Below, piece after piece: positions 6,957 to 13,610 of a DNA stretch of 15,744 nt. This stretch comes from CAZMCT01 sp964564785 (lineage in GTDB: Bacteria > Planctomycetota > Phycisphaerae > UBA1845 > Fen-1342), in assembly GCA_964564785.1 (NCBI GenBank), contig CAZMCT010000096.1:1-15744 (forward strand). Direction: 5' to 3'. Position numbers and translations under genes: made by a program. The notes under the pieces are model-generated. The model was not told the origin of the DNA. It made no database searches and worked only from the letters and a program-made list of their open reading frames with translations. How positions within the stretch are numbered: the stretch's first letter is position 1; the number at the start of each line of letters is the position of its first letter.

Positions 6957-8122
6957 TCAGCACTGACGAGGACGGCGCCGGTCAGGTCCTACTGATGGTG
7001 GAAGGCGACCCGGGCATGGGGCACACGCGCGGCGCGGCGAATCTGAGGGGCATCGACCTGCGATACACGACGGCGACGTCCAAGCTCCAGGGCGTCGACG
7101 TGCAGAGCGACCTCGGAACTACATACGGAGTTCGCGTCCATCAGGTGTTGAACTATGTAACCGTCGGAGCGACCTGCGGCGGAATATTCGCGGAGACCGG
7201 GAGCGCGAGCGCGAATATCCACATCACCGGCAACTGCTACAGCATTTCCTTTTCGGAAGGCACAGCCGGGCCAATCACCGTCGATGGGCTTCTGCTCGGC
7301 AACATCACCGGCCGCACGCTCGGCAACGTGACGCTGAACGGCACGGGAACGCACACCGGGAACATCACCGTTGAACAACAGAACTATGGCGGCACTATCT
7401 CCATCAACGGAACCTACGGCGGCATGATGTCCTTTACGCCGGCCCTGACGGGTACCGTGAGCTTGCTGGGCAACCTGGCTGGCTCCGTGAAGGTCAACGG
7501 CAGCTTGAGCGGCCAGGTTCGGATCAACGGTTCGCTGCTGAATGGATCACAGGCCAACGACGTCTGGGTGACGACGACCATCAGCCCCACTGGCGCGATC
7601 GCGGTGGACTACGACGGCTGGGACGCCGGACACGACTGGGCGGTTGGCGCGGTGGTCCGCGTGGGCAGCACGACGTATACGCGGGACAACTGGGTGGCCC
7701 CGGTCTACGAAATCACCGGATGTCGTGGCGATTTGAACAATGACGCTGGCGTCGATTTCGCCGATATCAACCCGTTCACTTTGGCGCTGAACGACGCGGC
7801 CGGGTACGCAACCGCGTTTCCGGGCTTGGGTGGCAGTAGGGAATGGCACGGCGATGCAAACTGCGACGGTGCTTTCAACTTCGGTGACATCAATCCGTTC
7901 GTCAACATCGTCAACGCCGGCGAGTGCTCGGTCAACTGTCTGGGGAGCGACGCGGTGCCCGAGCAGACGCCGGCAACGCTGGCCGCGGCCCTGCACGCCC
8001 ACGTCTGGCCGGAGTTGCGCGCGGGGCTTCTGGACTTGATTGAGGACTACTTCAACCAGGAGTCGCGCGCGGACCTTCGTTCCTACCGGCAGGCGGTCCA
8101 CGCGGCACTGGCGGAGGGGTAG
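6729..8122 (+). CDS. Dockerin-like surface protein with beta-repeats, interrupted by a -1 frameshift
   Basis: The start at ATG 6729 gives a signal peptide (MPVYVKKIAAMIGGALWF, cleavage near VAA-Q), but GGAGG (6723-6727) is only one base away. A GTG at 6735 has better spacing (7) and loses two residues. The frame reads ...SQAEKTITI to 6884 and then loses sense. The frame one base back gives PGSTEIFKFEAYILETG and runs to the stop at 8120-8122. A single missing base in the CCC/GG run at 6884-6888 would restore about 464 residues. The body holds Gly/Asn-rich strand repeats (GNITGRTLGNVTLNGTGTHT and similar, about 7190-7560) that suggest a beta-solenoid. Two EF-hand-like dockerin units follow: GDLNNDAGVDFADINPF and GDANCDGAFNFGDINPF. 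The C-terminal tail is helical and acidic, without a PEP-CTERM signal. Exported and probably Ca2+-binding; partner unknown. Confidence 0.72.
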
Positions 8123-8127
8123 GAGAA

Positions 8128-8156
8128 TCGCCCGCGTCGCGCTCGGTCGCGGGCGA
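8128..8156 (+). terminator. GC hairpin just after the dockerin-like gene
   Basis: TCGCCCGCG (8128-8136) pairs perfectly with CGCGGGCGA (8148-8156) around an 11-base loop, starting five bases after the stop codon. There is no U-tract, but the position and 9-bp stem fit an intrinsic-like or pausing terminator. Confidence 0.5.
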
Positions 8157-8208
8157 CCTCCGGACGTGTGACCCGCTCGCGTCCGGCGCTACGGAACGAA
8201 GGACTCGC

Positions 8209-9783
8209 ATGCCGCGACATATCTTCCGCCTCGCGCAACGTGCCGCCGGCGTCCTACTGCACCCCACCTCACTTCCCGGCCCGCACGGCATCGGCGACCT
8301 CGGGCCCGCCGCCCACGAATTCGTCGATTTCCTCGCCGCGGCCGGCCTGCGCTGGTGGCAGATGCTGCCGCTCGGGCCGCCCGGGCCCGGCCATTCACCC
8401 TACAGCGCCCGCTCCGCGTTCGCCGGCAGCCCCCTGCTCATCAGCCTCGACGGCCTCGTCGCGGACGGCTGGCTCACACCTGCCGACGCCCGGCCGCCGC
8501 GCGGGCTGCCCGCCGGCCGCGTTGCGTACCCGGCCGTTGCGCGCTACAAGCGGGGCCGACTGCGGCTGGCGTTCGAGGCGTTCACCCAGGCCGGCGGCCC
8601 GGCCAGCGCTGCGTACGTCCGCTTCTGCCGCAGCCAGGCCGCGTGGCTCGATGACTATGCGCTCTTCGCCGCGCTGGCCACGGCCCAGCGCAGCACCACC
8701 TGGACCGGCTGGCCGACCGAATGGCGCCGGCCGCGGGCTGGTGGCGGACCGCGGCCCGGTCGCGGCTCGGATCACGGACGCGGCTCGGATCAGGGTTTAG
8801 CCCGCGCGATCGAGTTCGAGCGCTTCGTCCAGTTCGCGTTCGATCGCCAGTGGACGGCGCTGCACAAGCACGCCCAGGCCCGCGGGGTCGGGCTGATCGG
8901 CGACCTGCCGATCTTCGTGGCGCATGAGAGCGCCGACGTTTGGGCCCATCCCGAGCTCTTCGATCTCGACGCCGCCGGCCGGGCCCGCACCGTCTCCGGC
9001 GTGCCGCCCGACCTCTTCAGCCGCACCGGCCAGCGCTGGGGCCACCCCCACTACCGCTGGTCGCGCCACGCCGCGACCGGCTTCGCCTGGTGGATCGCGC
9101 GCCTCCGGCGGCTCTTCGAGCAGTTCGACGCCGCCCGCATCGACCACTTCCTCGGTTTCAGCCGGGTGTGGGCCGTGCCCGGTCGGGCCCGCACCGCCCG
9201 CCGCGGTCGCTGGGTCGCCACGCCCGGCGCCGAGTTGTTCGCGGCCGTGCGGCGGGCGCTGGGGCCGCTCGAGATCATCGCCGAGGACCTCGGTCTGCTC
9301 ACGCCCGCGGCGGCCGCGCTGCGCGACCGGCTCGGGCTGCCCGGCATGCGGCTGATCCAGTTCGCGTTCGGCGGCGACGCCGGCAGCCGCTATCACCTGC
9401 CCCACAATCACCCGCGACGCTGCGCGACCTATCCGGGTACGCACGACAACGACACCGTCGCCGGCTGGCTCGAGTCGCTGCGGGCCGCCGATCGCCGGGC
9501 CCGGAGCGACGCGTCGAGCGCATATCGGCGCCTGTTGCGCTACTGCGGGCAGAGCACGGTCAACCACTGGGACGTCATCCGGCTGGTGCTGCAATCGCCC
9601 GCCGACCTCGCGATCATCCCCTTGCAGGACCTGCTCGGACTGGGCAGCGCGGCCCGCATGAACACGCCCGCGACCGAGCGCGGCAACTGGGCCTGGCGGC
9701 TGACCGACGCCCGGCCGCTCCAGCGCCTCTCGGAGCGCATGCGCGAGCTGCTCGACACCTACGACCGCCTTCCTCCGCCTTGA
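8209..9783 (+). CDS. malQ: 4-alpha-glucanotransferase (amylomaltase, GH77)
   Basis: This is a 524-residue cytosolic enzyme that moves alpha-1,4-glucan segments between chains, in glycogen and maltodextrin metabolism. The family plan is complete: GVLLHPTSLPGPHGIGDLG (14-32), WWQMLPLGPPGPGHSPY (49-65), GDLPIFVAHESADVWAHP (231-248), GVPPDLFSRTGQRWGHPHY (264-282), nucleophile D312 in RIDHFLGF, acid/base E359 in IIAEDLG, and D413 in GTHDNDT. The length is that of short bacterial MalQ. GAAGGA lies 5 bases before the ATG. One oddity is the Gly/Arg-rich segment at about 176-196, where relatives usually have an ordinary helix; it is encoded by an 18-bp tandem repeat. The gene stands alone between the surface-protein pair and the liv genes, with no other glycogen gene visible. 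Confidence 0.96.
   Translation: MPRHIFRLAQRAAGVLLHPTSLPGPHGIGDLGPAAHEFVDFLAAAGLRWWQMLPLGPPGPGHSPYSARSAFAGSPLLISLDGLVADGWLTPADARPPRGLPAGRVAYPAVARYKRGRLRLAFEAFTQAGGPASAAYVRFCRSQAAWLDDYALFAALATAQRSTTWTGWPTEWRRPRAGGGPRPGRGSDHGRGSDQGLARAIEFERFVQFAFDRQWTALHKHAQARGVGLIGDLPIFVAHESADVWAHPELFDLDAAGRARTVSGVPPDLFSRTGQRWGHPHYRWSRHAATGFAWWIARLRRLFEQFDAARIDHFLGFSRVWAVPGRARTARRGRWVATPGAELFAAVRRALGPLEIIAEDLGLLTPAAAALRDRLGLPGMRLIQFAFGGDAGSRYHLPHNHPRRCATYPGTHDNDTVAGWLESLRAADRRARSDASSAYRRLLRYCGQSTVNHWDVIRLVLQSPADLAIIPLQDLLGLGSAARMNTPATERGNWAWRLTDARPLQRLSERMRELLDTYDRLPPP
8761..8796 (+). repeat. 18-bp tandem repeat inside malQ
   Basis: CGCGGCTCGGATCA occurs at 8761-8774 and again at 8779-8792, giving two 18-bp units that keep the reading frame and encode RGSDHG-RGSDQG. 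It probably arose by slippage in a surface loop before the catalytic half of MalQ. Confidence 0.7.
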
Positions 9784-9902
9784 ACCACCGGTCCGAGCCC
9801 ACAGCGCAGGCAAACGGCCGATCTGGGCCCGGCCCTCGGTCCCCGGCTTTCGGTTCCCGGCCCTCGGCTCTTCGCCCCCGGTTCCTGGCCCCCGGTTCCC
9901 GG

Positions 9903-9937
9903 CCCCAGGTTCCCGGCTTCCCCGTTCCCAGCTTCCC
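9903..9937 (-). repeat. C-tract spacer with a G-quadruplex motif on the minus strand
   Basis: From about 9826 to 9937 the plus strand is a degenerate array of CCCGGTTCC-type units. In its last part the minus strand has five G-runs (at 9937-9935, 9929-9927, 9923-9920, 9914-9912 and 9906-9903) with 3-8 base loops, which fits the G-quadruplex pattern. It lies in the 411-base spacer (9784-10194) between malQ and livH, which holds no credible gene. Confidence 0.5.
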
Positions 9938-10003
9938 TTGTTTTCTTCGCGGCCCTCGGAAGCCCGGTGCGCATCGGCCGCTAAATGCGCCTAACAAACC
10001 AGC

Positions 10004-10119
10004 TGGGGGACCGACCTCCGGTCGGTCAGTTGACAGGCCGGAGGCCAAGCCCCCAGGGCTCACAGGCTGGCGGCCTGTCCCCCAGGGGTAACAGGCCGGA
10101 GGCTTGTGATGCAGGGTTG
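10004..10119 (+). repeat. 29-bp tandem repeat, each unit carrying a short palindrome
   Basis: ACAGGC recurs at 10033, 10062 and 10091, exactly 29 bases apart. A diverged fourth unit begins at 10004 with the palindrome ACCGAC-CTCCG-GTCGGT (10010-10026). In the later units ACAGGC faces GCCTGT (10073-10078) or GCTTGT (10102-10107) across 5-base loops, and the palindrome is followed by a CCCAGGG-type stretch. There are no unique spacers, so this is not CRISPR. It resembles dispersed intergenic palindromic elements and would form serial hairpins in RNA upstream of livH. Confidence 0.65.
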
Positions 10120-10182
10120 TCATAGCCGCGCTTAGGGGAACAGCGCGACCCGCCCCACTTGGCGCAGCCAAGGGATATCCGT

Positions 10183-10188
10183 TCTAGT
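10183..10188 (+). promoter_or_regulatory. Putative -10 box for a leaderless livH transcript
   Basis: TCTAGT lies exactly 6 bases before the GTG at 10195, the same spacing as TATATT before livG. There is no Shine-Dalgarno at a normal distance (AAGGG is about 20 bases away), which fits a leaderless start. No -35 box is clear. Confidence 0.35.
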
Positions 10189-10194
10189 GCGTGC

Positions 10195-11130
10195 GTGACC
10201 AAACTCTTCCAGACCCTCCTGGACGGCTTGGCGGTCGGCGGCCTGTACGCCCTGATCGCGCTCGGCTACACGATGGTCTACGGCATCCTGCAATTCATCA
10301 ATTTCGCCCACAGCGACGTCTTCGTCCTCGGCGCGTGGATTTCGTGGGTGGTCGCGGTTCGCGTCCTCCCGGCCCTCGTCGGGTCGGCGGGGGACCTACC
10401 TCCGTGGGCCGCCCCGGTGGTGCTGCTGTGCGCGATGGCCGCCTGCGGCTGCACCGGCCTCCTGATCGAGCGCTTCGCCTACAAGCCGCTGCGCAACGCC
10501 CCGCGGATCAACGTCCTGATCACGGCCATCGGCGTCTCGCTGCTGCTCCAGAATACCGGCCAGTTGCCCATGATCTTCGGCCCCTATCCCAAGAGCATGC
10601 CCCTGCTCGTGCCGGCCCGCGTGCTGGCCGAGGTGGCCGGCGTGCGGATCCACCTGGTCGATGTCGTCGTCCTGGGCGTCGCGGTCGCCCTCATGCTCGC
10701 GCTCGAGTGGCTCATCTTCCGCACGCGGATGGGCCGCGCCATGCGGGCCGTCTCCTTCAACACGCAGACCGCCGCGCTCATGGGCGTGAACGTCAACCGC
10801 GTGATCTCGTTCACCTTCGTGCTCGGCTCTATGCTCGCCGCCGCCGCCGGGTTCCTCTACTCGATGAAGTACCCGACCGCGCTCAAGCAGTCGGCCGACA
10901 CCTCGTGGGTGATGCTCGGTCTCACGGCGTTCGTCGCGGCCGTCGTCGGCGGCATCGGTAACGTGCGCGGCGCGATGCTCGGCGGCGTGCTGATCGGTCT
11001 GCTCCAGTTTCTCGGGGTCGCCTATCTGGATCCACTGTACCGCGACGTGTATGTGTTCGTGCTGCTGATCCTCGTGCTGCTGGTGCGGCCGACGGGCGTC
11101 CTCGGTCGGGCCGTGGTCGAGAAGGTGTGA
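10195..11130 (+). CDS. livH: Branched-chain amino acid ABC transporter permease LivH-like
   Basis: This is a 311-residue inner-membrane permease, one half of the channel of a branched-chain amino acid (or related hydrophobic amino acid/urea) ABC importer. The N-terminal signature GGLYALIALGYTMVYGILQFINFAHSD is typical of LivH, as are FRTRMGRAMRAVSFNTQTAALMGVNV (the cytoplasmic loop that contacts the ATPases) and GGIGNVRGAMLGGVLIGLLQ near the end. About eight hydrophobic segments are visible. The GTG at 10195 is preferred over an upstream TTG at 10159, because it gives the usual short N-terminus and has a -10-like box 6 bases away. It is followed by livM after 34 bases. No LivK/LivJ binding protein is present in the window, so the substrate cannot be assigned. 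UrtB is a possible alternative. Confidence 0.93.
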   Translation: MTKLFQTLLDGLAVGGLYALIALGYTMVYGILQFINFAHSDVFVLGAWISWVVAVRVLPALVGSAGDLPPWAAPVVLLCAMAACGCTGLLIERFAYKPLRNAPRINVLITAIGVSLLLQNTGQLPMIFGPYPKSMPLLVPARVLAEVAGVRIHLVDVVVLGVAVALMLALEWLIFRTRMGRAMRAVSFNTQTAALMGVNVNRVISFTFVLGSMLAAAAGFLYSMKYPTALKQSADTSWVMLGLTAFVAAVVGGIGNVRGAMLGGVLIGLLQFLGVAYLDPLYRDVYVFVLLILVLLVRPTGVLGRAVVEKV

Positions 11131-11164
11131 ACGGGAACGTTACGAAGCAACAGGGCCCCTGAAA

Positions 11165-12322
11165 TTGAACGCCGCCCCGCGCAACGATCGCTCCCGGCCG
11201 GCCTGGTCGGTCCCACTGCGCAGTGTCCTCCCGTTAGCGGCCGGACTCGGCCTAGCGCTGGCCCTGCAACTGCTCGTGCAGCCCGCGGCCGGCGCCTTTC
11301 CGTCCAAGGTCCTGGTGGACATCGGCATCAACGTCATCCTCGCCGTCTCGCTGACGCTGGTGAATGGCTTCACGGGGCAGTTCTCGATCGGCCACGCCGG
11401 GTTCATGGCCCTCGGCGGCTACGTCGGCGCGGCCGTCACCTACTACGGCTCGTTCCGGCTCTGGGGCGACGCGGCCTTCCGCGGCGGCGTGCTGAGCTGG
11501 ACCACCAGCTACGGTGCATTCGTCGGGCCGCTGTTGGCGGCCGGCGACCTGCTGTTCGTGGCGGCCTGCCTGGCGGGCGGGCTGGTGGCCGCCGCGGCCG
11601 GTTACGTCGTCGGACTGCCGTCGCTGCGGCTGCGCGGCGACTACCTGGCGATCGTGACGCTGGGGTTCGGCGAGATCGTGCGCGTGATTCTACAGGCGAC
11701 GCCGCCGCAGCTCTTCACCCCGGCCGAGGTGGCGGCGGCCGGCCCGGGCGCCGCCCTGCACCTGGGCGGCGCTCTGGGGTTCATCAGTCTGCCGTTCTAC
11801 TCGACGCTGTTCTGGGTCTATGCGTGGGTGGCGCTGCTGATGGTGGTGACGTTCCGGATCAAGCGCTCGAGCTACGGCCGGGCGTTCCTGTCGATCCGCG
11901 AGGACGAGATCGCGGCCGAGGCGATGGGCGTGCCGACCACGAAATACAAGGTGCGGGCGTTCGTCCTGTCGGCGTTCTTCGCCGGCGTCGCCGGCGTGCT
12001 CTACGCGCACGTGCTCGGCTCGATCAGCGCCGTCGAGCTCGGCTTTCAGAAGTCTTTCGACATCATCATCATGGTCGTCCTCGGCGGAATGGGCTCGATC
12101 TCGGGCTCGACCTTCGCCGCCGCCCTGCTCACCGTCCTGCCCGAGGCCCTCCGCACGGCCACCGGCCGCATCAACCTGCTACTTCCACAGGCGTACCAGC
12201 TCCCCGACCTGCGCATGGTCATCTACTCGCTGGCCCTGATCGTGATGATGATCCTGCGGCCGCAGGGGCTGTTCGGCCTCGAGGAGCTGTGGGACTTGCG
12301 CCGCCGCCGTCGACCCCGTTAA
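11165..12322 (+). CDS. livM: Branched-chain amino acid ABC transporter permease LivM-like
   Basis: This is a 385-residue permease partner of LivH. Family signatures are NVILAVSLTLVNGFTGQFSIGHAGFMALGGY near the start, GLPSLRLRGDYLAIVTLGFGEIVRVI in the middle, the coupling loop SIREDEIAAEAMGVPTTKYK, then AFFAGVAGVLYAHV and MVVLGGMGSISGSTFAAALL. About nine hydrophobic stretches are present. It is somewhat longer than many LivM proteins, with an extra 11500-11600 region segment (TSYGAFVGPLLAAGDLLFVA). The proposed start is a TTG at 11165 without a visible Shine-Dalgarno; no better upstream codon is seen, so the first 20 residues are uncertain. The C-terminus ends in a basic run (LRRRRRPR). A 220-base repeat-rich spacer separates it from livG, unusual for this operon. 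Confidence 0.92.
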   Translation: MNAAPRNDRSRPAWSVPLRSVLPLAAGLGLALALQLLVQPAAGAFPSKVLVDIGINVILAVSLTLVNGFTGQFSIGHAGFMALGGYVGAAVTYYGSFRLWGDAAFRGGVLSWTTSYGAFVGPLLAAGDLLFVAACLAGGLVAAAAGYVVGLPSLRLRGDYLAIVTLGFGEIVRVILQATPPQLFTPAEVAAAGPGAALHLGGALGFISLPFYSTLFWVYAWVALLMVVTFRIKRSSYGRAFLSIREDEIAAEAMGVPTTKYKVRAFVLSAFFAGVAGVLYAHVLGSISAVELGFQKSFDIIIMVVLGGMGSISGSTFAAALLTVLPEALRTATGRINLLLPQAYQLPDLRMVIYSLALIVMMILRPQGLFGLEELWDLRRRRRPR

Positions 12323-12332
12323 CCGCTCCTTC

Positions 12333-12425
12333 CCGAGCCCGAAGCGCCAGCGCGGGACAATTGCACGCGCCTGACCCGCGCGCCCAGCGTCCCCTCATTG
12401 TCCCCCGCTGGCGCTTCGGGCTCGG
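12333..12425 (+). repeat. Imperfect inverted repeat, 29-bp arms, between livM and livG
   Basis: The left arm (12333-12361) and the right arm (12397-12425) are complementary over 29 bases with one mismatch, around a 35-base loop. The core is CCGAGCCCGAAGCGCCAGCG followed by GGGACAAT. It begins 11 bases after the livM stop, so it could act as a strong RNA hairpin or terminator. The arm length and loop also fit a dispersed REP- or MITE-like element. I recall similar AGCCCGAAGCGC repeats in planctomycete genomes, but cannot check this here. Confidence 0.75.
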
Positions 12426-12439
12426 ATGGCCGTGGTCCG

Positions 12440-12481
12440 TTCCCTGTTCCCTGTTCCCTGTTCCCTGTTCCCGATTCCCTA
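12440..12481 (+). repeat. TTCCCTG heptanucleotide tandem repeat (G-quadruplex motif on minus strand)
   Basis: Four perfect TTCCCTG units (12440-12467) are followed by TTCCCGA and TTCCCTA. The CCC runs start every 7 bases (12442 to 12477), so the minus strand carries six GGG runs with 4-base loops, a textbook quadruplex pattern. The following 12482-12525 shows a loose 11-base periodicity (TTCTCCGCGGC, CCTCTGCGATC, CTCCGCGTCGC). No gene is seen in this spacer. Confidence 0.8.
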
Positions 12482-12524
12482 GGCTCTTCGCCTTCTCCGC
12501 GGCCCTCTGCGATCCTCCGCGTCG

Positions 12525-12540
12525 CGGCGGTATATTGCTC
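12525..12540 (+). promoter_or_regulatory. Putative promoter of livG, leaderless type
   Basis: CGGCGGTATATTGCTC carries the -10 hexamer TATATT (12531-12536), six bases before the GTG of livG at 12543, so transcription would start at or next to the start codon. It matches the promoter-like block of the CPBP gene (1281-1296, minus strand) at 15 of 16 bases. A weak -35 candidate is CTGCGA at 12508-12513. Confidence 0.55.
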
Positions 12541-12542
12541 GC

Positions 12543-13310
12543 GTGGAGACCTTGCTCGAGATTGACCACCTCTCGCTTGCCTTCGGCGGTCTGAAGGCCG
12601 TGCAGGACTTCTCGTTGACGCTGGCCCGCGGCGGCCTGCACGGTCTGATCGGCCCCAACGGCGCCGGCAAGACCACCGTCTTCAACCTTCTCACCGGCGT
12701 TTACCGGCCGCACGCTGGCACGATCCGGCTGGCCGGCCGCGACCTGCGGGGCCTGCGGCCGCACCAGATCACCCGGGCCGGGATCGCGCGCACGTTTCAG
12801 GCCAGCCGGCTGTTCCCGGACCTGTCGGTAATGGACAACGTGCGGATCGGCTGTCAGTTGCGGTCGGATTACGGGCTGCTCGCGACCGTGACCCGCACGC
12901 CGCGACACATGGCCGAGGAAAGCGAGATTCAGGACCGCAGCCGGGAATTGCTCGAGACGTTCGGCCTGGCGGCCCGCCACGACGAGCGGGCCCGCAATCT
13001 GCCGTACGGCGACCAGCGGCGGCTGGAGATGGCCCGGGCCGTGGCGACCGGGCCGCAGGTGTTGCTGCTCGACGAGCCGGCTGCGGGCATGAACCCGCAG
13101 GAGAAGGCGGCCCTCACGGAGCTCATCCGCCGGGTGCGGCGGCAGTTCGCGCTCACCATCCTGCTCATCGAGCACGACATGAGTCTGGTGATGGACATCT
13201 GCGAGCAGATTACCGTGCTCGACCACGGCGTGACCATTGCCCGCGGCACCCCGGCCGAAATCCAGGCCGATCCGCGCGTCATCGAGGCCTACCTCGGCAC
13301 CGCCGCGTAG
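12543..13310 (+). CDS. livG: Branched-chain amino acid ABC transporter ATPase LivG-like
   Basis: This is a 255-residue cytoplasmic ATPase that powers the LivH/LivM channel. It shows Walker A GPNGAGKT (37-44), Q-loop Q86 in RTFQASRLF, a LivG-type signature LPYGDQRRLE (153-162) instead of LSGGQ, Walker B VLLLDEPAAGMNP with catalytic E178, and switch H211 in IEHDMSLVM. The C-terminus ends AEIQADPRVIEAYLG, typical of LivG. The GTG start at 12543 has no Shine-Dalgarno but sits 6 bases after a -10-like TATATT, which suggests a leaderless message independent of livHM. It is followed by a 300-base gap before livF. Confidence 0.96.
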   Translation: METLLEIDHLSLAFGGLKAVQDFSLTLARGGLHGLIGPNGAGKTTVFNLLTGVYRPHAGTIRLAGRDLRGLRPHQITRAGIARTFQASRLFPDLSVMDNVRIGCQLRSDYGLLATVTRTPRHMAEESEIQDRSRELLETFGLAARHDERARNLPYGDQRRLEMARAVATGPQVLLLDEPAAGMNPQEKAALTELIRRVRRQFALTILLIEHDMSLVMDICEQITVLDHGVTIARGTPAEIQADPRVIEAYLGTAA

Positions 13311-13378
13311 GGCGGCCCGAGTCGCCCGCCTGCCGACCCCCGCCACGCGGCCTCGACCCCCGCTCGGCCGGCCGGCGG

Positions 13379-13444
13379 TCACCCCGCGATCCGCAGCAGG
13401 AATACGAACCCCAGCACCGTGGCCGGCAGCACTCCGCGCGACAT
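13379..13444 (-). CDS. Candidate 21-residue hydrophobic small protein, antisense between livG and livF
   Basis: An ATG at 13444 on the minus strand is preceded by AGGAG with a 6-base gap, among the best ribosome binding sites in the window. The peptide begins MSRGVLPATV and ends LLRIAG, then TGA. Its centre (VLPATVLGFVFLL) is long enough to enter a membrane, with an Arg at each end. It lies in the 300-base livG-livF spacer (13311-13610), where I see no other gene. A conserved membrane micropeptide is possible; chance is also possible at this length. Confidence 0.35.
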   Translation of the reverse strand: MSRGVLPATVLGFVFLLRIAG

Positions 13445-13610
13445 TTCGCGCTCCTGCGGGCGCAGCCTCCGCGCTGGCGGAAACGCGCGATCCCGTGTAC
13501 TTATCGGAAGACGCGACCCCGAGGTGAGCTGCGCCGCGCGGCCCCGCTGTCCGGTGCAGACCCCCGGATGCGCCTCGCCGCGTCACCGGCCGGCGCGAAA
13601 GATGCGAGCC

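Noticed and set aside
10004..10119. CRISPR array
   Set aside because: The 29-base period is the whole repeat; there are no unique spacers, only four degenerate units and no cas genes.
9614..10171. 185-codon minus-strand ORF across the malQ-livH spacer
   Set aside because: It is made of translated repeats (Gly/Pro/Arg) and the antisense of malQ; no sign of a real protein.
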